Assembly: GCA_964645585.1 (NCBI GenBank)
Contig: CAZYAN010000001.1
Location: 1-64,000, forward strand
Reading direction: 5' to 3'
DNA length: 64,000 nt
DNA from: DATGSL01 sp964645585
GTDB taxonomy: Bacteria > Verrucomicrobiota > Verrucomicrobiia > Opitutales > T3Sed10-336
Within the stretch, counting starts at the first letter, position 1; each line of letters begins with the position of its first letter. Positions 42,361 through 52,492 of this stretch are shown here, in pieces. The notes below the pieces were generated by a model. The model saw only the letters and a list, made by a program, of their open reading frames with translations. It was not told the origin of the DNA and did no database searches. Both the position numbers and the translations under genes were made by a program.

Positions 42361-45300
42361 ATGACCCTCTCCAGAAAGATCCTTGGCGCGGCTGGAATCG
42401 GCGCCGCGCTGATTTCCATGACAGCGGCTTCCGCCTCCGCCGCGATCACCGGCAACTTGGTCGGCCATTGGCCATTGAACGAAACGGACCCCGCGAGTAC
42501 GGTTGTTGCGAACGCGGCGCCTGCCGCCTCTTCGGAAAACGGGACCCGGACGGAGACGATCGAAATCGGTCAGGCCGCGCCAGCCGGGGGAGCGTATTCA
42601 TTCGACGGATCCGGGAAGGATGATTTCGTAACACTTGGCACCGCGGTCGTGGAGGAGCTTCGGGCGGCGAATACGATGTCGATCAGCGCGTGGATTAAGC
42701 CGGAGTTGCTCCGCGGCGGTTCCGGATCGGCGAGCCGTCAGATAATCGTTGGGGCGAACAACCAGTTTCAGTTCGGCCTTCAGGATCAGGGGAATCTTTT
42801 TTACGTCACGAGGGCCAACGGAGCCGATCATACCGTCGTATTTGACTTGGATACGCCGTTGCATGCCGGCGAGTTCGTTCACGTCGCTATCGTTCAGGAT
42901 TATGACCCGGGGATTCCGGACAATCCAATCTATGTTTATGTCAACGGCGAGCAGACGGCCGCTCCCTTCGATCGGTTTATTTATCCGGCTGTTGAGAATT
43001 TTGAGGTCTCTGGAAACGTTCTGTATCTAGGGCGGATCCACAATGATACCGGCTCGGACTTCGATGGCTGGATGTCGGATGTGGGCTTATGGGCGGGGCG
43101 GGCGCTAAGCCCTGAAGAAGTCACGGTTGTCGGCGCAATCGGGCGTGCGGGTCTGCCGCTTTCCTCGCCGGAAATCGACAGCGTGATCAACCTCTACGCG
43201 ACCGGGAGCGGCACGGTGACTGCCGGCGACTGGGAGTGGGTTTACACCACCCATTTCGCATTGCCGGCGGATGGCTCAATGCCCGCGCTCGGGAAGCATT
43301 ATTATGGTGTCGACGATGCGATTTACGCGGTGCTCGGCGGGACGCCAGGCAACTGGCAAGGAGTCATGGCCACGGGAGGAGAGCCGTTTGCCTTGCCGAT
43401 TGTCATTACCCAGCAGCCGTCAGATCAGGCGGTCAACATGGGTGAATCCGCGACGTTCGAAGTGCAGGTGGCCAGCACCGGTCCGGTCCAATACCAGTGG
43501 TACTTCCGCTCGCCCGGGCTTCCCGCCGCGGCTGTAGAAAACGCGACTGGCCCCGTGCTGCTCCTGGAAAGTGTTCAGGTGGCGGATCGAGGCGTCTATT
43601 TCTGTGAAATTTCCGAGGAGGAAGGATCCGGTTCTGTGACCACGCGCGAGGCTCAATTAACCTTGCTGGACGGACCTGCCTTGATCGCTCACTGGAAACT
43701 CGATGACCTGAATTTGGACAGCTTGGAAGTGCTGAACTCGGCGCCGGGGGCATTGCGGCACGGGGAACGGACGGAAACGACGGCGATTAATGAGACGGGA
43801 CAAATCGGTCGCGCATTCGCGTTCGGCGATGGAGCATCGATTGATACGAAGTACAATGCCTGGATTCCGCAAACCGACGATTTCAGTGTATTCGCGTGGA
43901 TTCGGACGACGAATGTTCATTCCGTGCAAGGGCATGTGTTTTCTAATAACAACAGTGCGGCAGGGCGCTCGAACCTCCATGTTTTGGATGGTACTGTCCG
44001 TTATTTCTTAGGCGGATCACCAAACCTTTCCATTTCCGGAAAAACAGCGGTAAATGATGGAAAATGGCATCATATTGGCGTCACTCGTTCGGGAACCGAA
44101 TTTACTCTTTGGGTTGACGGTGTCGCGGATGCGTTTGGCTTTTCCTCCGGCGCGGTTCAGCAGGATCCCGACTGGGCGATCGGGCGGCGCGGCCGTCCGG
44201 CTGGAGGCTATCCGTTTGACGGCTGGATCGACGATGTCGGGGTCTGGCATGTCGCACTGACTCCTGAAGAGGTAGCGATCCTTGGAGGCCTGGGGCGGAT
44301 TCGGCTGCCGCTGTCCGCTGAGCAAGAAGCCGCGGATATTTTGAGCCTGTATCAGGCGGAGACCGGCACGGTTGTCACGGGTGACTGGACATGGCAGTAC
44401 GCGACCGCTTTCCCGCCGCCCGCGGACGGATCATCGCTGGCGAAAGGCAAACATTATCTTGTTGATGAAAGTGTCTACGTTGTTCTTGACGGAAGTGAAG
44501 GTTCTTGGCGCGGGGTCATGGCGTCGGGCGGCGATCTGAACGAAACGCTGCCGATCGTGATCACCGGGCAGCCCGCGGATCAGGAAGTCTTCAGCGGATC
44601 CACCGTGGAATTCTCCGTTGAGGTGCAAGCGGGTCAGCCGGTGACCTATCAGTGGTTCTTCAAGGGAGAGGGAGGAATGGTCTATGCGGTTCCCGACGGA
44701 AACGCGGCGACGCTGGTATTGGAGGATGTGCAGTTTGAGGATGAAGGCCTTTATTTTGTCAGGATCAGCGAGGCCGCCGGCGAGTTTTGGATCAACAGCA
44801 ATGAGGCGGCTTTGTCGATGCTCGATCGGCCCCCGGCGCTGGTGCATCACTGGCTGCTTAACGACACCGCCGCCGACCTGGCGGTGCTGGATCCTGACCT
44901 TCTCCCAGCTGAGGATCGACAGGCAGAGGCCCCGCTGGTCAATGAAGTCGAGGGAGGTTCCACGGCGATTTTTGTGAAAGGAAAAACGGTTGACGACCCC
45001 GGTCCGGTGTTCGCTTCCCCGTCGCCCTCGCCGTATTCCACAGGCTCGATCGGAATGCCTTCGCGTGAAGCTTATATTTCCCTCGGGCACGTCGCGCCCG
45101 GGACGGGCGAATTCACCATCGCGTTCTGGTTCAATCGCAACGGCGATGCCAGCAACGAAGGGCTGAACGTCGAGCAACACATTCTCCAAAGTAATTCGGG
45201 CCAAGCCAGCCGTTGGAATGTTGTTTCGCGGGATCTGACCCCGGAAGGCACGTTTAGCCTTCGCCTCTGGCACCAGGTGAGTGGAACGCGTCATGTGGCG

Positions 45301-47130
45301 CAAGACTTGGCAAGCGACCAATGGTACCACTTCGCGATGACCCGCGACCGGCTGAATACGCTGAAACTCTATCTCAACGGAGAGGAAAAGTATTCGGGGA
45401 CGAGCGTGGAGGATTTCACCAACAGCGCGGGCGGTGTCTTTCTCGGCAACGATCCCAATCGATCCGCCTTGGATCGCGCCTTCACCGCATCGTTTGATGA
45501 TGTCCGGTTTTATGACGGGGCGTTGAGCGCGTCGCAGATCATGGGGCTGATCGTCCCGGACTATTTTGAAATGGCCATTCTCGTTGAACCGGACGATCAG
45601 GAGGTTGCAATCGGGGAAACCGCGGAATTCGTCGCGGTTGTCGACGCATCCGGACCTGTTGACCTTCAATGGTATTTCCGGCCGGGTTCGGCAGTCCCGG
45701 CTCAGGCGCTGCCGGGTGAAACGAATTCGACCCTGACAATCAGCAACGTCGACTTGGCGGATCGCGGGATCTATCATTTGGAAGTCAGGGAGAGGGGGGG
45801 CGAAGCCGTCCTTCTCTCGCGTGAGGCCCGTGTGTCGCTTCTTGATGGTCCTGCTCTGGTCGGTTACTGGAACTTGGATGAAACGTCACCGGAAAACCTG
45901 ACGGTCGTGAATGCGGCGCTTGGCGCGAGCGTTCACGGGGAGCGGACGGAGAATGTTCTGATTGGTCAGCCCGGAATGGTCGGGCGGGCTTATTCCTTCC
46001 AAGGAGACAGAGCCCATGTAAACACCCGGAGCAACGACTGGGTGCCAGCCACCGGTGATTTCAGTATTTTCGCCTGGATCAGGACGGACTCGTTTCATGA
46101 AACGCAAGGCCATATCGTTTCCAATAATTTGTCGGGCACCGGGCGATCGAATATTTATCTGGAAGAGGGAGTCGTGAAATACTGGCTGGGCGGCTCTCCA
46201 AGCCTCGCGCTTGTTGGCTCCACGATGATAAATGACGGGACTTGGCGCCATGTCGGGGTTCGGCGCGTCGGAGAGGAATTCTTCCTTTCCGTCGACGGGG
46301 TTGTCGAAGCGACGGGCACCTCGTCAATACCGGTTCAACAGGTGCCGGAGTGGGCGATTGGCCTGAGCCGGAACCTGGATGCCAACTACGCGTTCCACGG
46401 CGAGATCGACGACGTGGGGATTTGGCGGAAGGCTCTCAGCCTTGAAGAAGCGGCGCTTGTCGGGGCTTTGGGACGAGCCGGGATCCCGTTATCCGCTGAG
46501 GCCGAACGGACCTCGATTCTGCAGGTGTTCCAAGCGCAAGGCGGTTCGGCGGTGACGGGCAACTGGCAGTGGGCCTACACCGGGTCTTTTCCGCTTCCGA
46601 TGGACGGTTTGGCGGTCGCACTCGGGCGGCACTATTCCGCGGATGACGGCAGAATCTATGTTGTGCTCGGAGGCGATGAAGACGGTTGGACCGGTCTTGC
46701 CGGAGAAAGGATCATAACCGGCGGCTATGCTGACTGGGTGGCAAGCAAGTTCCTGCCAGCCGAGATCGAGGATGCCGCGATCAGCGGTCCCGAGGCGGCA
46801 CCGGCGGGCGACGGGGTGGCGAACCTGCTGAAGTACGCCTTCGGGATGGATCCGAAGACACCCGCGGACCGAGCTGAATTGCCGGAAGGGATTCTGGCGT
46901 CAGGCCAGCTGCGTCTTGCTTATACCCGTGCCGCGGACGTAACGGACATCGAGTATGTGATCGAACTGTCGGAGGACCTTGCTCACTGGATCTCCGGAGC
47001 GGGACTGATTGAGGAAGTGCTGGTGGAAAACCGTGGTGAAACGGAACGGGTGACCGTTGAAGTGACGGATCTCCCCAGCGAAACATCGCGATTCTTTGTT
47101 CGGCTCCGCGTCAGATTTGCGACTGAGTAG
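42361..47130 (+). CDS. Giant secreted LamG / Ig-like multidomain protein
   Basis: 1589 residues from ATG 42361 with AAAGGAC upstream. Signal peptide (LGAAGIGAALISMTAASASA). Order: LamG-1 (~30-275), 60-residue GDW..GKHY repeat (~277-340), Ig-like (~345-437), LamG-2 (~438-650), repeat (~661-727), Ig-like (~728-822), LamG-3 (~826-1065), Ig-like (~1066-1162), LamG-4 (~1163-1375), repeat (~1388-1450), shared C-terminal domain (~1453-1589, AGDGVANLLKYAFGMDP). LamG-2 and LamG-4 are close internal duplicates (QGH.FSNN, GRSN). It probably binds a complex carbohydrate or surface polymer. The pseudopilin gene follows 14 nt later. Confidence 0.88.
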   Translation: MTLSRKILGAAGIGAALISMTAASASAAITGNLVGHWPLNETDPASTVVANAAPAASSENGTRTETIEIGQAAPAGGAYSFDGSGKDDFVTLGTAVVEELRAANTMSISAWIKPELLRGGSGSASRQIIVGANNQFQFGLQDQGNLFYVTRANGADHTVVFDLDTPLHAGEFVHVAIVQDYDPGIPDNPIYVYVNGEQTAAPFDRFIYPAVENFEVSGNVLYLGRIHNDTGSDFDGWMSDVGLWAGRALSPEEVTVVGAIGRAGLPLSSPEIDSVINLYATGSGTVTAGDWEWVYTTHFALPADGSMPALGKHYYGVDDAIYAVLGGTPGNWQGVMATGGEPFALPIVITQQPSDQAVNMGESATFEVQVASTGPVQYQWYFRSPGLPAAAVENATGPVLLLESVQVADRGVYFCEISEEEGSGSVTTREAQLTLLDGPALIAHWKLDDLNLDSLEVLNSAPGALRHGERTETTAINETGQIGRAFAFGDGASIDTKYNAWIPQTDDFSVFAWIRTTNVHSVQGHVFSNNNSAAGRSNLHVLDGTVRYFLGGSPNLSISGKTAVNDGKWHHIGVTRSGTEFTLWVDGVADAFGFSSGAVQQDPDWAIGRRGRPAGGYPFDGWIDDVGVWHVALTPEEVAILGGLGRIRLPLSAEQEAADILSLYQAETGTVVTGDWTWQYATAFPPPADGSSLAKGKHYLVDESVYVVLDGSEGSWRGVMASGGDLNETLPIVITGQPADQEVFSGSTVEFSVEVQAGQPVTYQWFFKGEGGMVYAVPDGNAATLVLEDVQFEDEGLYFVRISEAAGEFWINSNEAALSMLDRPPALVHHWLLNDTAADLAVLDPDLLPAEDRQAEAPLVNEVEGGSTAIFVKGKTVDDPGPVFASPSPSPYSTGSIGMPSREAYISLGHVAPGTGEFTIAFWFNRNGDASNEGLNVEQHILQSNSGQASRWNVVSRDLTPEGTFSLRLWHQVSGTRHVAQDLASDQWYHFAMTRDRLNTLKLYLNGEEKYSGTSVEDFTNSAGGVFLGNDPNRSALDRAFTASFDDVRFYDGALSASQIMGLIVPDYFEMAILVEPDDQEVAIGETAEFVAVVDASGPVDLQWYFRPGSAVPAQALPGETNSTLTISNVDLADRGIYHLEVRERGGEAVLLSREARVSLLDGPALVGYWNLDETSPENLTVVNAALGASVHGERTENVLIGQPGMVGRAYSFQGDRAHVNTRSNDWVPATGDFSIFAWIRTDSFHETQGHIVSNNLSGTGRSNIYLEEGVVKYWLGGSPSLALVGSTMINDGTWRHVGVRRVGEEFFLSVDGVVEATGTSSIPVQQVPEWAIGLSRNLDANYAFHGEIDDVGIWRKALSLEEAALVGALGRAGIPLSAEAERTSILQVFQAQGGSAVTGNWQWAYTGSFPLPMDGLAVALGRHYSADDGRIYVVLGGDEDGWTGLAGERIITGGYADWVASKFLPAEIEDAAISGPEAAPAGDGVANLLKYAFGMDPKTPADRAELPEGILASGQLRLAYTRAADVTDIEYVIELSEDLAHWISGAGLIEEVLVENRGETERVTVEVTDLPSETSRFFVRLRVRFATE

Positions 47131-47144
47131 AAAGAGGACTGCAT

Positions 47145-47882
47145 ATGAAGCGTAGACAAATCCTTGGATTCACCTTGATCGAACTGTTAACGGTGATCGC
47201 GATTATCGGGATTCTGGCGGCGATCTTGATCCCGGTTGTCGGCAGTGCTCGCGATTCCGCTAAAGACGCCAAGTGCAAAAGCAACCTGCGGCAGCTCCAC
47301 ATGGCCGCCAAGCTTTGGGAAGGCGATCACGGCCACTTGCCCTGGTGCCAGCCCCCGGAAGGCGAGGAGGGAGGCTGGTGGCCGCAAGTGCTGATTCCGT
47401 ATACGCAAGGCTTGCGCTTAGACGGGCAGACAGCCCGGAGGCAGCGCAGCGAAGTCCATGCCTGTCCGGCGAAATCTCTTCCCCACCGCACGGCGCCTGA
47501 TGAAGAAGGACGGGCGGAAGTGGCCGCCGCTTTGACCTATTCCGCCAATCAAAACGTCATGGCGCGGCAGGGAAACAAACCGCCGGTTTTGTCGGAGCAG
47601 ATCGAGCGGCCGACGCGGGTCGTTCTTTTTGGAGACGCGACGCAGCGTACTAACGGCGATTCAAACAGCGGATTTTTCGGCCTGCCGGAAGGGATTGGAA
47701 ATCCGCGTTCGGAACTTGAACCCATTGAGTCGACACCGGTGAACCAAGACAAGGTAAGCGTGTCTTACCCTCGGTACCGTCATAATGATAAGGCCAACTT
47801 TGTTTTTGTGGATGGGCACATTGAAGCGATCTCGCTGCATGAGGGCGGACTGCTGCAAGGAAATTGGTATATCAATTATTGA
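47145..47882 (+). CDS. H-X9-DG pseudopilin (subtype 1)
   Basis: 245 residues; AGAGGA precedes the ATG. Prepilin signal GFTLIELLTVIAIIGILAAI, then NLRQLHMAAKLWEGDHGHLPWC, and C-terminal RYRHNDKANFVFVDGHIEAI. The processed N-terminus is identical in protein to the other three pseudopilins, while codons differ at many third positions. Only 14 nt separate it from the giant LamG gene, so the two are almost certainly co-transcribed and made together. Confidence 0.94.
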   Translation: MKRRQILGFTLIELLTVIAIIGILAAILIPVVGSARDSAKDAKCKSNLRQLHMAAKLWEGDHGHLPWCQPPEGEEGGWWPQVLIPYTQGLRLDGQTARRQRSEVHACPAKSLPHRTAPDEEGRAEVAAALTYSANQNVMARQGNKPPVLSEQIERPTRVVLFGDATQRTNGDSNSGFFGLPEGIGNPRSELEPIESTPVNQDKVSVSYPRYRHNDKANFVFVDGHIEAISLHEGGLLQGNWYINY

Positions 47883-47975
47883 AAACGATCCGTCTGAGTT
47901 ACGAAATTTATCTTTTTCAGTGATCTTCTGGTGTGCCTGTGCACCGGCGTGAATGATCGCTATCGACTTTTGTTT

Positions 47976-50342
47976 ATGAAGAAATCAATGGTTTTCGCCG
48001 CCGCGGCGGCCGCGGCAGCTCTTGGGGTGCCGGACGAAATGTTCGCCGAGCGTTTGGAGCGTTTGTCTTATAATCATCCAGGGCTCCTGGTCGATCTTGG
48101 CGTCGGGCTTTGGGCTTGGCCGCTGCCGATGGACTACAACAACGACGGGTTGACGGACCTGCTCGTGACTTGCACGGACACTCCATCAAGAGGAACCTAT
48201 TTCTTCGAAAACAGCGGAGAGACCGATCGCGAAACAGGCTTGCCGATCTTTCTTGCCGGCGTCCGGATCGGCGAGGCGGTCGATAATGTTCAAATCTCGT
48301 ATATTGATGGCGAGCCGGTAGTGACGACGCCAAACCGGGTGTACCCGGATTTCAAGAACACGGCCTTCGAGCATCCATTTGAGATTCCCGCCCCGAAAGC
48401 ATCGGAAATCTTTCCGGAAGAAGGACGGATCCGCGCCAACCAGTGGGGATTTGTCGATTACGATGGAGACGGAGTGAACGATCTTGTGGTCGGGATCGGA
48501 TTTTGGGGCGAATACGGCTGGGACGACGCGTACAATGAAGACGGACAATGGACGCGAGGTCCGCTGCGGGGTTATGTTTTCTGGCTGCCGAATTTGGGAA
48601 CGAACGAAGACCCGAAGTACGGGGAACCGATTCAGATTGTGACGTCGCACGGGGATCCGGTCGATGTCTTTGGACGGCCCTCGCCGAATTTCGCTGATTT
48701 TACCGGCGACGGAAAACTCGACCTGATATGCGGATCCTTTCTCGACGGGTTTACCTACTTTCAAAATATCGGGACGCGAGAGAAACCGATCTATGCGCCC
48801 GGCCGCCCGTTGACGTACGGCGATGAGCGCATCCGGATGGAGCTCTGCATGATCACGCCGGTGGCGTACGATTTTACCGGCAACGGCTTTCCCGACCTGA
48901 TTGTCGGCGATGAGGACGGACGGGTGGCGATCGTCGAGCATACCGGGGAAATCGTGGACGGGATGCCGCGATTTTTGCCGCCGCGGTATTTTCGCCAGCA
49001 CGCGGATCAGGTGAAATTTGGCGCCTTGGCGACGCCCGTCGGGTTCGACTGGAACGGGGACGGCCGCGACGATATTCTTGTCGGAAACACGGCCGGGCAC
49101 ATTGCCTTTATCGAAAACCTCGGGGGGGATCCGGTAAAGTGGGCCGCTCCGAAGCTGCTCGAAGCCGACGGTGAGACGATCCGCATTTTGGCGGGCAGCA
49201 ATGGTTCAATTCAAGGTCCGGCCGAAGAAAAATGGGGATACACGACGTTGACGGTCGGCGATTGGAATCACGATGGATTGCCGGACATCTTGGTGAATTC
49301 GATTTGGGGGAAGATCCTTTGGTATGAAAATATCGGCACGCGGACCGCACCGAAGCTCGCCGCGGCGAAACCGGTTGAGGTCGAGTGGGAAGGCGCGCCG
49401 CCGAAACCGGCTTGGAACTGGTGGGACCCGGATGGCAAGGAGCTTGTGACTCAATGGCGAACCACGCCGGTCGCGATCGACTGGAACGGAGACGGGTTGA
49501 CTGACCTTGTGATGCTCGATCACGAAGGTTATCTCGCTTTGTTCCGGCGCGAAAGACGCGGTCAGGAGTTAGTCTTGCTGCCGGGCGAGCGAGTGTTTCA
49601 AGCGGAAGGCGAGGAGGGGCCGCTGCGGCTGAACCCGAGGGAAGCCGGAAGGAGCGGACGGCGCAAGCTGGCGGTGACGGATTTCGACGGAGACGGAAGG
49701 CTCGATCTGTTGCTCAACGGGAAGAACGCGTCGCTGCTTCGCAATATCGGTGAGGTAAACGGCATGACAGTTTTCCGCGATACAGGGCAGATCGACGGGC
49801 GCCGTCTCGCGGGCCATACAACGAGTCCGACAATGATCGACATGCGGGGAGACGGGGTGGCTGATCTGCTGATTGGCGGCGAGGACGGTTTTCTCTATTT
49901 TCGAAGCAATCCGTTCATGAAACCCGCGGACGTCGAAGTGACGACCGGACAATTCGCGATTGAAGCCCGCCATGCTTTTGCGGGAACGCTGGCAAACGGG
50001 GAGCGAGCATTTGCGAACCGGAGCTACGTTTGGAGGAATGTTCCGGAACAGTTCGCGAACTGGAAGTTTGTCGGAACCCACGGCGGGGAACGAGCGTTTG
50101 TCCAATTGACCGCGCGGCGGGCGGCGACCGTTTATATGGCGGCCGTTTCAGACCCGGCTGATTTGAACCTGAATTTTTGGGAGCGGGTCGAGGGCGCGAC
50201 ATTTTTCTACACCGCCGGAAACGGGACGGAGATGGCGGTGTTCAGCCGTGCTGTGAAAGCAGGAGAACAGCTCGACATTCCCCAGGGTGACTGGGCGGGG
50301 GGCATTCTTTTGGTGCCTCCCTCAGACACTGGATCGAAATGA
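47976..50342 (+). CDS. Secreted FG-GAP/VCBS propeller protein
   Basis: 788 residues from ATG 47976. Signal peptide (SMVFAAAAAAAALGVPDEMFA). Nine D.N/D.DG..D loops are visible, for example DYNNDGLTD (~53), DYDGDGVND (~162), DWNGDGRDD (~359), DWNHDGLPD (~430), DWNGDGLTD (~503) and DFDGDGRLD (~570), implying one or two integrin-like beta-propellers with bound calcium. The C-terminal ~130 residues (EVTTGQFAIEARHAFAGTLA) are a beta-sandwich of unknown family. Paralogous to 32321 in the middle. Third gene of the operator C unit. Confidence 0.88.
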   Translation: MKKSMVFAAAAAAAALGVPDEMFAERLERLSYNHPGLLVDLGVGLWAWPLPMDYNNDGLTDLLVTCTDTPSRGTYFFENSGETDRETGLPIFLAGVRIGEAVDNVQISYIDGEPVVTTPNRVYPDFKNTAFEHPFEIPAPKASEIFPEEGRIRANQWGFVDYDGDGVNDLVVGIGFWGEYGWDDAYNEDGQWTRGPLRGYVFWLPNLGTNEDPKYGEPIQIVTSHGDPVDVFGRPSPNFADFTGDGKLDLICGSFLDGFTYFQNIGTREKPIYAPGRPLTYGDERIRMELCMITPVAYDFTGNGFPDLIVGDEDGRVAIVEHTGEIVDGMPRFLPPRYFRQHADQVKFGALATPVGFDWNGDGRDDILVGNTAGHIAFIENLGGDPVKWAAPKLLEADGETIRILAGSNGSIQGPAEEKWGYTTLTVGDWNHDGLPDILVNSIWGKILWYENIGTRTAPKLAAAKPVEVEWEGAPPKPAWNWWDPDGKELVTQWRTTPVAIDWNGDGLTDLVMLDHEGYLALFRRERRGQELVLLPGERVFQAEGEEGPLRLNPREAGRSGRRKLAVTDFDGDGRLDLLLNGKNASLLRNIGEVNGMTVFRDTGQIDGRRLAGHTTSPTMIDMRGDGVADLLIGGEDGFLYFRSNPFMKPADVEVTTGQFAIEARHAFAGTLANGERAFANRSYVWRNVPEQFANWKFVGTHGGERAFVQLTARRAATVYMAAVSDPADLNLNFWERVEGATFFYTAGNGTEMAVFSRAVKAGEQLDIPQGDWAGGILLVPPSDTGSK

Positions 50343-50394
50343 AGCGAATTGAATGAGAATCGCATCTTGACATTTGAAACATTGAGCATTGCTT

Positions 50395-50412
50395 TGCTAG
50401 AACGTTGTTGCA
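50395..50412 (+). promoter_or_regulatory. Predicted LacI-family operator D
   Basis: TGCTAGAACGTTGTTGCA, 28 nt before the ATG at 50440, with TTGACA at 50367-50372 as a strong -35 candidate 22 nt upstream. This unit ends in the LacI gene itself, so operator D would give autoregulation. Confidence 0.78.
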
Positions 50413-50439
50413 GATCTTTTATCTATTAGGAGAAATCCC

Positions 50440-52473
50440 ATGAACCAACGAAATCCCCGAACCGCAATCGGCGGCGCTATCGTAGCCGCGGGTGCTATTG
50501 CACTCTTACTGTCCGCCGCGGAAGCGGCGCTTCCCGATGGCTTTCCCGTGACAGACGGGTTGAGTCTTTATCTTGACACCGATGAACTTGAGATTGAGAG
50601 CGGTCGCGTGCTGCGAATGATCGACCGTTCCGGCAACGGCAATGACGCGAGGGAGGGCGATGCCAGCGGACTGATCGTCGAAGGCGCTCCCACGCTGCCG
50701 AAATTGAAACAGAACGCGACGCCATCCGGCCTGGACGCGATCGAATTTGACGGGATTGGGGGGTACGTGGAAGTCGGCCCGAATCCGGCGGATTTTGACG
50801 GCCGGGCGAAGACCAGCATCGTTGTTTTCCGACCGAGAGAATTGGGTACGGGCCGAATGATCAACTTCGCCTACGAGGAACTCGGTGACGTCGGCGAGCC
50901 GCGCTACACGAATCACAGCATGTTTGCGAGTCCGCGCAATGGCGGTGTTCTCCGATTCCAGAATAGAACCGCGACGGGCGGGGCCGTCACCGATGAAACT
51001 TCCGGGGGCACGGTCACCGCGGGAAGTTATTTCATCGGATCCAATACCTGGTTTTCCAGCGGCGACACGGTCGGCGCGGTGGTCAACCAAGCGAATCAGC
51101 GATTCGTCCGTGGCATCAGCGGCGCGGATGCGGTCAATCAAGGACACCTTTGGACCCGTATCGGCGCGTCCGGCAACTTCAACACCGGAACTCCGGAATC
51201 CTTTTTCGATGGCGAGATCGCAGCGGTGCTGGTTTACAATCGGGACTTGGACCCGTTTGAGCTGATGGACGTGGAACAATACCTGTATAACCTTTACTTG
51301 TCCGGCGTCCAGAATCCCGCGGATCCCGGTGTGCCGATCACTGACGGCCTCGTGCTTCATCTCAATGCGGCGAATGCCGAACTCGACGGCACTGTGGTGA
51401 CGGCGATGTACGATATTTCCGGGCGCGGAAACGACGGGGTGAGCAAAATCCACGAAGGGGAGCGGCTCGTGCCCACAGTCGCGCAAGGCGCGGCGCCTTT
51501 CGGCAGAGACGCGGTCAGATTTGATGGGGTGGAGCAGTATTTGCAAACCGCTCCGAGCCCGGCTCATTTTGACGGACGCGAACGAACCACGATGGTTATT
51601 TTCCGTCCCGAAGAATACGGCGGTGGTCGAATCATCAACTTCGCCTGGTCGGATCTGGATCCGAATCCCAATGAGATTGTTCTCCATCATGCGGCTCATA
51701 CGATGTGGGCGCCGGCGGGCACGCTGAGAATCCAGAACAGAACCTTCAGCGGCGGCGCGATATCCGTATCCGCTCCAGCTGACAGCGTCGACGATACCGC
51801 GAAATTTTATTTGGGCGCGAATATTTGCTACGATGATGGAAGAACGGAAGTCGTTGTCCGAAATCAGGCCAACGAGCGATTCGCGAGCGAAACCTCGGGC
51901 GCCCTTTCCGATCCGACCGGGAATATTTTTGTCCGTCTTGGCGCGGGATCCAGTGTAACCAATCCTGGGCCGGCTAATCATTTCAATGGCGATATCGTCG
52001 CCGTGGTTGTTTTTAATCGGGCTTTGCCGGCGGACGAATTGGAGCAGGTCGAGGAATTCTTGTATAACTATTACCTCAAATCCGATGAAGAGCCGCTGGA
52101 AGGATTCTTCGCCTGGGTCGACAGTTTTGGTCTCGCCGGGGATGATGCCTCTCCAGACGCGAGTCCCGGCGGGGATGGTTTAACCAATTTGGCGAAGTAT
52201 GCGTTCGGAATCGATAACCCGCAGATTCCGGCGCGGGACAGCGAACGGCTTCCGGTTACCGGCATTGACGAACAGAATCATCTGACGCTGACCGTTACCA
52301 AGAATCCCGCGGCGACCGACGTTGCATTCATTATTGAAGCCAGTGCCGATCTGCTGGAATGGTCAGTTGACGGGATCGAGATTGTTGAGGACACGTCTGA
52401 CCTGCTAGTCGTTCGGCTGGCCTCACCGTCCGATCGCGGGTTCCTTCGGCTGTCCTTGTCTCTGATTGAGTAG
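50440..52473 (+). CDS. Secreted tandem lectin-like protein, 677-residue type
   Basis: 677 residues; AGGAGAAA precedes the ATG. Signal peptide (GAIVAAGAIALLLSAAEAAL). Two homologous halves, ~28-290 and ~298-545: DGFPVTDGLSLYLDTDELEI...RMIDRSGNGNDA and ITDGLVLHLNAANAEL...MYDISGRGNDGV, each with a FDG...Y..V strand and an EIAAVLVYNR..D..E....E.YLY ending, as in concanavalin A/LamG-like folds. The shared C-terminal domain is at ~550-677 (GGDGLTNLAKYAFGID). Close homologue of the gene at 61695. Followed 19 nt later by a pseudopilin. Confidence 0.87.
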   Translation: MNQRNPRTAIGGAIVAAGAIALLLSAAEAALPDGFPVTDGLSLYLDTDELEIESGRVLRMIDRSGNGNDAREGDASGLIVEGAPTLPKLKQNATPSGLDAIEFDGIGGYVEVGPNPADFDGRAKTSIVVFRPRELGTGRMINFAYEELGDVGEPRYTNHSMFASPRNGGVLRFQNRTATGGAVTDETSGGTVTAGSYFIGSNTWFSSGDTVGAVVNQANQRFVRGISGADAVNQGHLWTRIGASGNFNTGTPESFFDGEIAAVLVYNRDLDPFELMDVEQYLYNLYLSGVQNPADPGVPITDGLVLHLNAANAELDGTVVTAMYDISGRGNDGVSKIHEGERLVPTVAQGAAPFGRDAVRFDGVEQYLQTAPSPAHFDGRERTTMVIFRPEEYGGGRIINFAWSDLDPNPNEIVLHHAAHTMWAPAGTLRIQNRTFSGGAISVSAPADSVDDTAKFYLGANICYDDGRTEVVVRNQANERFASETSGALSDPTGNIFVRLGAGSSVTNPGPANHFNGDIVAVVVFNRALPADELEQVEEFLYNYYLKSDEEPLEGFFAWVDSFGLAGDDASPDASPGGDGLTNLAKYAFGIDNPQIPARDSERLPVTGIDEQNHLTLTVTKNPAATDVAFIIEASADLLEWSVDGIEIVEDTSDLLVVRLASPSDRGFLRLSLSLIE

Positions 52474-52492
52474 GCGAAAAAGAAGGTACACT

